A stretch of 5,905 nt of DNA, taken from Phocaeicola sp. (GTDB taxonomy: Bacteria > Bacteroidota > Bacteroidia > Bacteroidales > Bacteroidaceae). The first letter of the stretch is position 1; the number at the start of each line of letters is the position of its first letter. The translations under genes and the position numbers were made by a program. Below are positions 1 to 5,905 of this stretch, one piece after another. The notes under the pieces were generated by a model. It was not told the origin of the DNA. It made no database searches and was given only the letters and a program-made list of their open reading frames with translations. Location: the NCBI GenBank assembly GCA_020026225.1, contig JAHHQU010000099.1:1-5905 (forward strand), given 5' to 3'.

Positions 1-84
1 GTCAAAATCTCTTATAAGAGTCTGTAATTCAACTATTTCAAAGAACTATAGGCAATTTTTAGTGGACAGTAATGATAAAATACA
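1..84 (+). other. Non-coding leader upstream of the efflux operon
   Basis: AT-rich sequence with no supportable reading frame. I looked for the Bacteroides promoter form (TTTG near -33, TAnnTTTG near -7) and found no good match, so the promoter is either divergent or lies left of the window. The last 15 bases before the adaptor ATG are A-rich, typical of Bacteroidota translation starts. The only structured element is the palindrome at 9-20. Confidence 0.5.
9..20. repeat. Perfect 12-base palindrome in the operon leader
   Basis: CTCTTATAAGAG at 9-20 is its own reverse complement and lies 64 bases before the adaptor start. A dimeric repressor such as a TetR-type efflux regulator could bind such a site, but no regulator is visible and the arms do not extend further. 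It has no T-run after it, so it is not a convincing terminator. The core CTTATAAG also occurs by chance inside coding sequence at 2524 and 4787, which weakens the case. Confidence 0.3.
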
Positions 85-1230
85 ATGAATCTATTCAAAA
101 AACTAGCTATCCTGCCGTTGATGGCAGGTCTTTTACCTGCTTGCCAGTCATCTGGCGAAAGTAAAGTACACAGTGACAAGTCTATTCCAGTCACTGTTCT
201 TCAACCTACTACTGTTGAATTACCTAGATCGTATGTGGCTGATATTCAAGCTATCCAATTTGTCGAAATCAAACCTAAAGTGGATGGGTATGTCCAGCAG
301 GTTTTGGTTGATGAAGGGGAATTCGTAAAAAAAGGTCAGCCGTTATTTCGTTTGAGTGCTGAGAATTTCGCAGAAGCCGTTAAGGAAGCTGAGGCGAATT
401 ATAAACAGACTCAAGCTGAACTTGAAATGGCTAATTATGAGACTGAACGTATTCAGCGTTTGGTGAACAGTCAGATTTATTCTCCTATTCGTTTGGAACA
501 GGCAAAACGAGAGCGTGAGGTGGCCCGTATGAAAGTGGAGCAGGCACATGCTCAGATGCAGCGTGCGCAAATGGATTTGGGATACACTACTATCACATCT
601 CCGTTTACGGGATATGTAGACCGTATTCCTTACAAAGTGGGTAGTTTGGTAAGTCCTGAAAGTTTGCTTACTACTGTGAGTGATATCTCTGAGGTGTTTG
701 CTTATTATAAAGTAAATGAAAGTGAATATTTGCGTTTCAAGCGTGCTGAGTTGAAAGGTGAAGATATGCAGCAGATGGATAACGTAGAACTGGTACTTGC
801 TGATGGAAGTATTTACCAGCATAAAGGTCGTCAGGAAACAGTAGAAGGTGACTTTGAGCGTGGAACTGGTTCCATTGCTTTTCGTGTACGTTTCCCAAAT
901 CCGGAAGGCTTGCTCAAACATGGTGTGACGGGTAAGGTACGTATGATGACACGTATGGAAGGGGTGTGCCTCGTTCCTCAGAAGTCAACTTTCGAAATTC
1001 AAGATTTTACTTATGTCTATTTGGTAGAAGAGGATGGTACAGCTAAAGTATGTAGTTTTAATCCGATAGAACGTTATCAGAACTATTATATTACGCAGGA
1101 TTTAGCTCCAAATTCTACCATTGTGTACGAAGGGGTACAGATGATTAAAGATGGTATGAAGATTGAAACTAATCCGATTCCTTTCGATGATGTGAGAAAA
1201 GAACTTCATTTGGATAACCTTCAAAGATAA
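85..1230 (+). CDS. RND efflux pump periplasmic adaptor (membrane fusion protein), lipoprotein
   Basis: Adaptor subunit of a tripartite efflux pump (HlyD/AcrA/MexA family), joining the inner-membrane RND transporter to the outer-membrane channel in the periplasm. The 381 residues match the usual size of about 370-400. An N-terminal lipoprotein signal (K5-K6, hydrophobic stretch 7-18, lipobox L17-P18-A19-C20) predicts a lipid anchor at Cys20. The two lipoyl half-motifs are visible at about 58-90 (IKPKVDGYV, then V..G..VKKGQPLF) and 168-200 (TTITSPFTGYVDR, then VGSLVSP). They flank a Glu/Ala/Gln-rich alpha-hairpin at about 92-165 that should contact the channel tip. The beta-barrel (about 203-290) and membrane-proximal domain (about 291-370) follow. 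The ATG at 85 is chosen because it gives the complete signal peptide; an ATG at 72 is in another frame and soon stops. The leader has no clear Shine-Dalgarno, as is usual in Bacteroidota. First gene of the operon. Substrate cannot be deduced, so no symbol is given. Confidence 0.95.
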   Translation: MNLFKKLAILPLMAGLLPACQSSGESKVHSDKSIPVTVLQPTTVELPRSYVADIQAIQFVEIKPKVDGYVQQVLVDEGEFVKKGQPLFRLSAENFAEAVKEAEANYKQTQAELEMANYETERIQRLVNSQIYSPIRLEQAKREREVARMKVEQAHAQMQRAQMDLGYTTITSPFTGYVDRIPYKVGSLVSPESLLTTVSDISEVFAYYKVNESEYLRFKRAELKGEDMQQMDNVELVLADGSIYQHKGRQETVEGDFERGTGSIAFRVRFPNPEGLLKHGVTGKVRMMTRMEGVCLVPQKSTFEIQDFTYVYLVEEDGTAKVCSFNPIERYQNYYITQDLAPNSTIVYEGVQMIKDGMKIETNPIPFDDVRKELHLDNLQR

Positions 1231-1238
1231 AAGAAGCT

Positions 1239-1601
1239 ATGTTTAAATTATTTATACGCCGACCGATTCTTTCGGCGGTGATATCAGTAATTATCGTTTG
1301 CTTAGGAGCTTTGGCCATTGTGTCGCTGCCTATTACGCAGTTCCCTGACATTGTGCCGCCCTCAGTGACGGTGACTGCCCGTTATACGGGAGCCAGTGCC
1401 GATGTGATGTCAAAAACGGTTGCTACTCCATTGGAGCGTGCAATCAATGGGGTATCTGGTATGACTTATATGACGACCGTTTGTACCAATGACGGTATGT
1501 CGCTTACTACTGTTTATTTCAAGGTCGGTACAGACCCGGATGTTGCGGCTGTAAACGTGCAGAATCGTGTTACTACGGTTCTTGATGAGTTGCCTGAATA
1601 G
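1239..1601 (+). CDS. N-terminal fragment of the RND transporter ending at the amber codon
   Basis: This is what ribosomes would make if the amber codon is obeyed: 120 residues holding TM1 (about 9-30) and the first part of the PN1 porter subdomain, up to TTVLDELPE. It lacks the proton relay and nearly all of the substrate pathway, so it cannot pump. The ATG at 1239 follows the purine-rich stretch AAAAGAAG and sits 8 bases after the adaptor stop, consistent with coupled translation. The fragment would probably be degraded; it is listed because an automatic annotation may show it as a separate small protein. Confidence 0.4.
   Translation: MFKLFIRRPILSAVISVIIVCLGALAIVSLPITQFPDIVPPSVTVTARYTGASADVMSKTVATPLERAINGVSGMTYMTTVCTNDGMSLTTVYFKVGTDPDVAAVNVQNRVTTVLDELPE
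1599..1601 (+). other. Premature amber (TAG) codon inside the RND transporter gene
   Basis: Read in the frame of the 1239 ATG, the codons are CCT GAA TAG GTA ATC CGT, and the protein then continues in the same frame with VIRAGVVTEKEV. The codon is one base from GAG (Glu) and one base from CAG (Gln), the two residues expected here from AcrB-type proteins. All three genes of the operon end in TAA and none has another internal TAG, so general reassignment of TAG to an amino acid is not supported. Confidence 0.93.
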
Positions 1602-1643
1602 GTAATCCGTGCGGGTGTAGTGACCGAGAAGGAAGTGAATAGT

Positions 1644-4385
1644 ATGTTGATGTACTTGAACATCTTTAGTACAGATAGCACTCATACTGAAAAGTTTGTA
1701 TATAACTTTGCCGATATCAATATCTTGCGTGAGTTGAAGCGTATTGATGGGGTGGGACTTGTGGAAATCATGGGTAGCCGTGACTATGCGATGCGTGTTT
1801 GGTTGAATCCTTCACGTTTGGCATCATATAATATGGTTCCGCAGGATGTAACCGAAGCAATTCGTCGTCAAAATATTGAAGCTGCTCCAGGTAAGACGGG
1901 TATTGGTTCCGATAAATTGCCGCAGCAGTTGCAGTATGTTCTTCAGTATACTGGTAAGTTCAGTACACCGGAAGAATATGGTGAAATTGTTTTAAAGGCG
2001 ATGCCGGATGGGTCGTTGCTTCGCTTGAAAGATGTGGCTCAGATAGAATTTGACTCGGAAGATTATAACATGATTTCTATGACCGATGGCCGTCCGTCTG
2101 CATCTATCATGATCAAGCAGCGTCCGGGATCGAATGCCCGTGAAGTTATTCAGAACATCAAGCAGCGTATGGAAGAAATCAAAGAGAGTAGTTTTGCTCC
2201 AGGTATGGATTATAATGTAGCTTATGATGTCTCTCGCTTCCTTGATGCGTCTATCAAATCGGTGCTTCAAACGTTGTTGGAGGCCTTTTTGTTGGTGTTT
2301 GTGGTCGTATACATTTTCTTACAGGATTTCCGCTCTACCTTGATTCCAACCATTGCTGTACCGGTTTCGTTGGTAGGTACGTTCTTCTTCATGCAGATGA
2401 TGGGTTTCTCCATCAACATGTTGACGCTGTTTGCTCTTGTGCTTGCAATTGGTATTGTAGTCGATAATGCCATTGTTGTGGTAGAAGCGGTTCATGTGAA
2501 GATGCATGATGAAGGCCTTTCTCCTTATAAGGCTTCTGTTGCTGCCATGAAAGAGATTGGTGGTGCTATTGTAGCCATTACTTTGGTTATGTCTGCTGTG
2601 TTTGTTCCTGTGGGATTCATGGAGGGAACGGTTGGTATCTTCTATCGCCAATTTTCTCTGACTTTGGCTGTAGCTATTGTCATATCGGGTGTGAATGCTT
2701 TGACTTTGTCACCTGCTCTTTGTGCCATGTTGCTTCGTCCGATTGATCCGAATAAAGAAAAGACGGGTAGAGTGGGTAAGTTCTTTAATAGTTTCAATCA
2801 TAAATACAACAACTTTGAACGCCGTTTCAATGTGAACTTGGAAAAATACCTTAGTCGTCGTACATTCACGTGGTTGACCTTGTTGCTCTTTATCTTGGCG
2901 ACCTATGGTATGAGCTATGTGCTTCCTACCGGCTTTATTCCGAATGAAGACCAAGGTATGATTTATGTGAACGTGGACGCGCCTCCCGGAGCTACCGTGG
3001 AACGTAGTGAAAAGGTGTTGAACCAGGTTCAGGCAGCGTTGCTCCCGTTTGAAGAAATTGAGACTATTTCAACGTTGGCTGGATATAGTTTGATGACTGA
3101 AACCGAGGGAGCTAGCTATGGTATGGGGATGATTAACTTGAAGCCTTGGAGTGAACGAGAGAAGAGTGTCGATGAGTTGATGAAGGTATATGCCGATCGT
3201 GTGTCTCATATTAAGGATGCGGATATTCAGTTCTTCTTGCCGCCTTCAGTCCCGGGATTTGGTAATGCCAGCGGCTTCGAGCTTCGTTTGCAGGACAAGA
3301 CAGCGGGCGATTTCCATGAGTTTGCTGAAGTAGCTAATCATTTGGTGGAGCGATTGAATGAGGATCCCCGTATTCAGGGAGTTACTTCGGGATTCAATCC
3401 TAATTTCCCTCAGTATCTTTTAAAGGTTGATTTGGCTAAGGCTGCTAAATTGGGTGTCGATTTGGATAAATCTATGGAAACGCTTCAGGCGTATATCGGT
3501 AGTTTTTATTCATCCAACTTCATCCGATTTGGTCAGATGTATAAGGTAATGATTCAAGCATCGCCGGAATATCGAATGAACCCAGAAGATCTTTATAAAC
3601 TTTTTGCAAAGAATAACGATGGAAATGTAGTGCCTTATTCTAACTTTATGACGATGGATCGTGTGTTCGGACCGAGTCAGATTACTCGTTATAACATGTT
3701 TACTTCTGCGCTGATTACTGGTGAAGGTGAAGGAGGTGTCAGCTCAGGTGAGGTAATTGCTGCCGTAGAAGAAATTTGCAAAGAAGTCCTTCCTCGTGGA
3801 TACGATGTGGAATGGTCGGGGGTAACTCGTGAAGAAAAAGAATCGGGTGGTCAGACCTTCATGATTTTTGGTATCTGCTTGTTGTTCGTTTACCTTTTGC
3901 TGGCTGCACAGTACGAAAGTTTGCTTCTTCCATTTTCTGTACTATTATCGCTTCCGGCAGGTATTTTCGGTTCTTACTTCTTCTTGCAGTTAGCTGGACT
4001 TGAAAACAACATCTATGCACAGGTTGCCCTCGTCATGCTGATTGGTTTGTTGGGTAAGAATGCCATTTTGATTGTAGAAATGGCCAATCAGTTCCGCCAA
4101 AACGGTGCCACTCCGTTTGAAGCAGCTGTTAAGGGAGCGGTAAGTCGTTTGCGTCCGATTTTGATGACTTCTTTTGCCTTTATCTGCGGTTTGATTCCGT
4201 TGGTGATTTCTTCCGGTGCAGGTGCTTTGGGTAATCGTTCTATCGGTACAGCTGCTGGAGGTATGTTTGTCGGTACATTCGTTGGTATTTTCATGATTCC
4301 TGGACTGTATCTCATTTTTGAAACCTTGTCGGTTTACTTGAACCGCAATAAAGTTAGCTATTTAGAAGAAGATGATGAAGAATAA
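1644..4385 (+). CDS. Possible restart product: C-terminal 914 residues of the RND transporter
   Basis: If translation restarts after the amber codon, the nearest in-frame candidates are GTG at 1620, ATG at 1644 and ATG at 1650. The 1644 ATG has a purine-rich, Shine-Dalgarno-like AAGGA at 1629-1633, ten bases upstream. The product would keep TM2-TM12 and both large periplasmic regions except the start of PN1, but would lose TM1. With TM1 gone, the N-terminal periplasmic part has no membrane segment or signal to carry it across, so correct topology would be doubtful. The purine-rich motif also simply encodes Glu-Lys-Glu, so its resemblance to a ribosome site may be chance. This is an alternative view of the interrupted gene, not a separate gene. 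Confidence 0.25.
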   Translation: MLMYLNIFSTDSTHTEKFVYNFADINILRELKRIDGVGLVEIMGSRDYAMRVWLNPSRLASYNMVPQDVTEAIRRQNIEAAPGKTGIGSDKLPQQLQYVLQYTGKFSTPEEYGEIVLKAMPDGSLLRLKDVAQIEFDSEDYNMISMTDGRPSASIMIKQRPGSNAREVIQNIKQRMEEIKESSFAPGMDYNVAYDVSRFLDASIKSVLQTLLEAFLLVFVVVYIFLQDFRSTLIPTIAVPVSLVGTFFFMQMMGFSINMLTLFALVLAIGIVVDNAIVVVEAVHVKMHDEGLSPYKASVAAMKEIGGAIVAITLVMSAVFVPVGFMEGTVGIFYRQFSLTLAVAIVISGVNALTLSPALCAMLLRPIDPNKEKTGRVGKFFNSFNHKYNNFERRFNVNLEKYLSRRTFTWLTLLLFILATYGMSYVLPTGFIPNEDQGMIYVNVDAPPGATVERSEKVLNQVQAALLPFEEIETISTLAGYSLMTETEGASYGMGMINLKPWSEREKSVDELMKVYADRVSHIKDADIQFFLPPSVPGFGNASGFELRLQDKTAGDFHEFAEVANHLVERLNEDPRIQGVTSGFNPNFPQYLLKVDLAKAAKLGVDLDKSMETLQAYIGSFYSSNFIRFGQMYKVMIQASPEYRMNPEDLYKLFAKNNDGNVVPYSNFMTMDRVFGPSQITRYNMFTSALITGEGEGGVSSGEVIAAVEEICKEVLPRGYDVEWSGVTREEKESGGQTFMIFGICLLFVYLLLAAQYESLLLPFSVLLSLPAGIFGSYFFLQLAGLENNIYAQVALVMLIGLLGKNAILIVEMANQFRQNGATPFEAAVKGAVSRLRPILMTSFAFICGLIPLVISSGAGALGNRSIGTAAGGMFVGTFVGIFMIPGLYLIFETLSVYLNRNKVSYLEEDDEE

Positions 4386-5811
4386 AAAAATATACATAGC
4401 TTTGATGCTATCTGTGTTTATGTTGGGAAGCTGTAAAGCTCCCCAACTTTCGCGGACAGAGAAGGTGAAACTTCCTTCTGTATTTGTTGAAGATTCGTCG
4501 GATACGCTTACTATGGCTTCCATGTCATGGAAAAGTTTCTTTCCCGACCATTATCTGACCGCATATATTGACACCGCATTGGCCAATAACCATACGTTTT
4601 TAAAGGCAGTGGAGAGAATGTCAATAGCTCGTGCACAAATGAAAGTTGGTAAAGGAGCAATGTTTCCTGAAGTCATGCTTGGAGTAGGTGGAAATGTGCA
4701 GCGTTTTGGTGAGTATACCATGGATGGAGTAGGTAATTCTACTACCAATACTTCTGATCTGCAAGCCGACAAGCATATTCCTAGTCCTTATAAGAGTGTA
4801 AATATAGGATTGAACTTTCAATGGGAAGCCGATATATGGGGCAAGCTGAATGATAAGCGTCGTGCTTCTGCCAAACGTTGGATGAGTTCGATTGAGGCTA
4901 CTCGTTTGGCTCAGACCTTATTGGTTTGTGAAGTGGCTAACACTTATTATAAGTTGGTTGGTTTGGATAAGAAAGCGTATGTCCTTCATTTGGCCATAGA
5001 AAAGACCAAAGAGTCGCAGGAGTTGGCCGAAATTTTGATGAATGAAGGTGAAGAATCTCGTTTGTCTGTCGATCAGTTCCGTTCACGTAGTTTGAAACTA
5101 GAGGACATGCTTCTTCAAACGGAACAAGAAATTGCGGAAACGGAGCGAGGCTTTGCCGTTTTATTAGGGAAATATCCATTTGAAATAAAGCGTTCTACTT
5201 TTGAACAAGTTAGTTCTTTCGGATTTCCTATTGAAGTTGGCATACCCGCACAGCTGTTGCGAAACCGTCCCGATGTTGTAGCTGCAGAACTGGAACTATT
5301 AGCTAGTAAGTCGGATTTGTCGGCCGCTAGAAAGACCTTTTTTCCTTCGCTCGTTATTGGGGGAAGTGGTGGCTGGGAAGCATTCAGCTTGAATAAGTGG
5401 TTCAGCTCTCCAGCCTCTATGGTGTACAATTTGGCTGCAGGATTGACGGCTCCTATCTTTAAGCGTAACGAAGTTCGTGCTTTGTGGGCTGAAGCGAAAG
5501 CTAACCAGCGGATCGCTTTATTGGATTATCATCAGACTGTGCTTCAATCGTATGTGGAAGTTGTTGATTTGATTAGTGCTTCTGAACAGATGAGCCTTCG
5601 CAAAGAATTGAAAGCGGAAGAAAGTCGTATCCATCATCGTTCTATTTATAATGCTAATAAGTTGTTTAAGGCGGGTTTTGCTGGTTATCTGGATGTCCTT
5701 TCTGCCGATGAACGTTATTTGGATTGTGAATTGGAAAGAATTGAACTGAATATAGCTTATTGTAAATTACATACGATGTTGTACCGCTCATTGGGTGGTG
5801 GTACCTTCTAA
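4372..5811 (+). CDS. Outer-membrane efflux channel, TolC/NodT (OprM-like) family lipoprotein
   Basis: Outer-membrane exit duct of the pump; family members form trimers with a beta-barrel in the outer membrane and a long alpha-helical periplasmic tunnel that docks to the adaptor. The 479 residues are typical for the NodT/OprM group. The N-terminus is a lipoprotein signal (K3-K6 basic, hydrophobic 7-18, lipobox L18-G19-S20-C21). No acidic run follows Cys21 (KAPQ), so the Bacteroidota surface-export signal is absent and a periplasm-facing anchor is expected. Two repeated outer-membrane efflux domains are visible. The first is about 60-260, with the typical FQWEADIWGKL motif at 149-159; the second is about 285-475, with LLRNRPDVVAAE (295-306), a helix into FFPSL (323-327), then the second strand pair and LTAPIFKRNEVRA. 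It ends with the family-like LYRSLGGG. Tandem ATGs at 4372 and 4375 are both plausible starts. The gene overlaps the end of the transporter gene by 14 bases, which suggests translational coupling. Confidence 0.95.
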   Translation: MMKNKKIYIALMLSVFMLGSCKAPQLSRTEKVKLPSVFVEDSSDTLTMASMSWKSFFPDHYLTAYIDTALANNHTFLKAVERMSIARAQMKVGKGAMFPEVMLGVGGNVQRFGEYTMDGVGNSTTNTSDLQADKHIPSPYKSVNIGLNFQWEADIWGKLNDKRRASAKRWMSSIEATRLAQTLLVCEVANTYYKLVGLDKKAYVLHLAIEKTKESQELAEILMNEGEESRLSVDQFRSRSLKLEDMLLQTEQEIAETERGFAVLLGKYPFEIKRSTFEQVSSFGFPIEVGIPAQLLRNRPDVVAAELELLASKSDLSAARKTFFPSLVIGGSGGWEAFSLNKWFSSPASMVYNLAAGLTAPIFKRNEVRALWAEAKANQRIALLDYHQTVLQSYVEVVDLISASEQMSLRKELKAEESRIHHRSIYNANKLFKAGFAGYLDVLSADERYLDCELERIELNIAYCKLHTMLYRSLGGGTF

Positions 5812-5848
5812 CGATTTGTCTTGTATGATTCCATTTTATGGATGATGA

Positions 5849-5898
5849 GGGGGTGTGTCAAAATGTATGTTAATACAAATTGATGCACCCTCTTTTTT
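5849..5898 (+). terminator. Rho-independent terminator of the efflux operon
   Basis: A 13-base-pair stem pairs 5849-5861 with 5880-5892 (ten Watson-Crick pairs, three G-U). Above it is a 2x2 A/A internal loop, then a 5-base-pair inner stem (TGTAT 5864-5868 with ATACA 5873-5877) closed by the loop GTTA. Six T residues (5893-5898) follow directly. It begins 37 bases after the channel stop codon, so it ends the operon transcript. The pairing was read by eye; no folding energy was computed. Confidence 0.88.
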
Positions 5899-5905
5899 AT
5901 AACAA

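Larger units (their letters stand above)
1239..4385 (+). pseudogene. RND (HAE-1/AcrB-type) efflux transporter, interrupted by an in-frame amber stop
   Basis: Inner-membrane proton/substrate antiporter of the pump, homologous to AcrB/MexB. The reading frame runs 1049 codons including its TAA, but codon 121 (1599-1601) is TAG; without it the protein would be 1048 residues, like AcrB. Visible landmarks, numbered through the stop: TM1 about 9-30; the FPDI and ERAINGVSGM motifs of the porter domain; TM2-TM6 about 340-499, with GIVVDNAIVVVE in TM4 (D409, N410); TM7 about 542-562; the second periplasmic loop with PPSVPGFGNASGFEL; TM8-TM12 about 870-1027, with GLLGKNAILIVE (K940) in TM10 and RLRPILMTS (R970, T977) leading into TM11. 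The acidic tail is YLEEDDEE. No frameshift or second stop is present, so the gene is otherwise intact. It starts 8 bases after the adaptor stop and overlaps the channel gene by 14 bases. At the stop position AcrB-type proteins normally have Glu or Gln (LPQEV in AcrB, LPE-stop-V here). Family assignment is certain; whether a functional protein is made is not. Confidence 0.9.

Noticed and set aside
343..921. Antisense open frame of 192 codons opposite the adaptor gene
   Set aside because: It is rich in Ser, Thr, His and Phe with no recognisable domain, and lies wholly opposite a well-supported gene; this is the usual shadow of codon bias.
967..1053. Two cysteines in the adaptor (Cys295 and Cys323) as a possible periplasmic disulfide
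   Set aside because: The spacing permits it, but nothing in the sequence shows that they are adjacent in the fold or conserved.
1599..1601. TAG reassigned to an amino acid throughout this genome, as in some gut phages
   Set aside because: Only one in-frame TAG occurs in about 1900 codons of the operon, and the genes are of bacterial pump type; a reassigned code would be expected to show several.
1239..1619. Frameshift as the cause of the split transporter gene
   Set aside because: The frame before and after the stop is the same (1620 minus 1239 is a multiple of three) and the protein alignment continues without gap.
2319..2651. Antisense open frame of 110 codons opposite the transporter gene
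   Set aside because: Asn/His-rich low-complexity translation, no start context, and complete overlap with conserved membrane segments on the other strand.
4384..4390. Run of seven A in the channel signal-peptide codons, and a similar A7 at 327-333, as phase-variation tracts
   Set aside because: Seven A residues encoding Lys-rich segments are common in AT-rich genomes and short for programmed slippage; both frames are intact.
4787..4796. Second copy of the leader palindrome half (CTTATAAGAG) inside the channel gene
   Set aside because: It encodes ordinary Pro-Tyr-Lys-Ser codons within a conserved stretch, and a similar CTTATAAG occurs at 2524; best explained by chance.

Overview
The window holds one complete three-gene operon for a tripartite RND (resistance-nodulation-division, HAE-1 type) drug/solute efflux pump, all on the + strand. 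It is preceded by 84 bases of non-coding sequence and ends in a strong intrinsic terminator. Several things point to Bacteroidota, most likely a Bacteroidales gut genus such as Bacteroides or Phocaeicola: moderate AT-richness, starts without convincing Shine-Dalgarno sites but with purine/A-rich leaders, lipoprotein signals on both the adaptor and the outer-membrane component, and protein sequences resembling Bacteroides pumps. This taxonomic call is inference from sequence character, not a database match.

Layout: a lipid-anchored periplasmic adaptor (85-1230); 8 bases later the inner-membrane RND transporter (1239-4385); then, overlapping it by 14 bases, a lipoprotein TolC/NodT-type outer-membrane channel (4372-5811); then a hairpin terminator (5849-5898). 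In an intact pump the RND trimer takes substrate from the periplasm and inner-membrane leaflet using the proton gradient, the adaptor clamps it to the channel, and the channel carries substrate past the outer membrane. No regulator gene lies inside the window.

The most notable feature is that the transporter gene is broken by a single in-frame amber codon (TAG, 1599-1601, codon 121). The frame is otherwise uninterrupted, and all downstream motifs and twelve membrane segments are preserved. Read through, the protein would be 1048 residues, essentially the length of E. coli AcrB. The lesion is therefore a lone nonsense change: a very young pseudogene, a sequencing error, suppressed readthrough, or a restart just downstream. 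A second oddity in the same gene is an Asn where AcrB has the proton-relay residue Asp408; the other relay positions are intact. I see no CRISPR, tRNA, rRNA, transposon or phage feature, and no evidence for a wholly new system; the value here lies in the interrupted pump.
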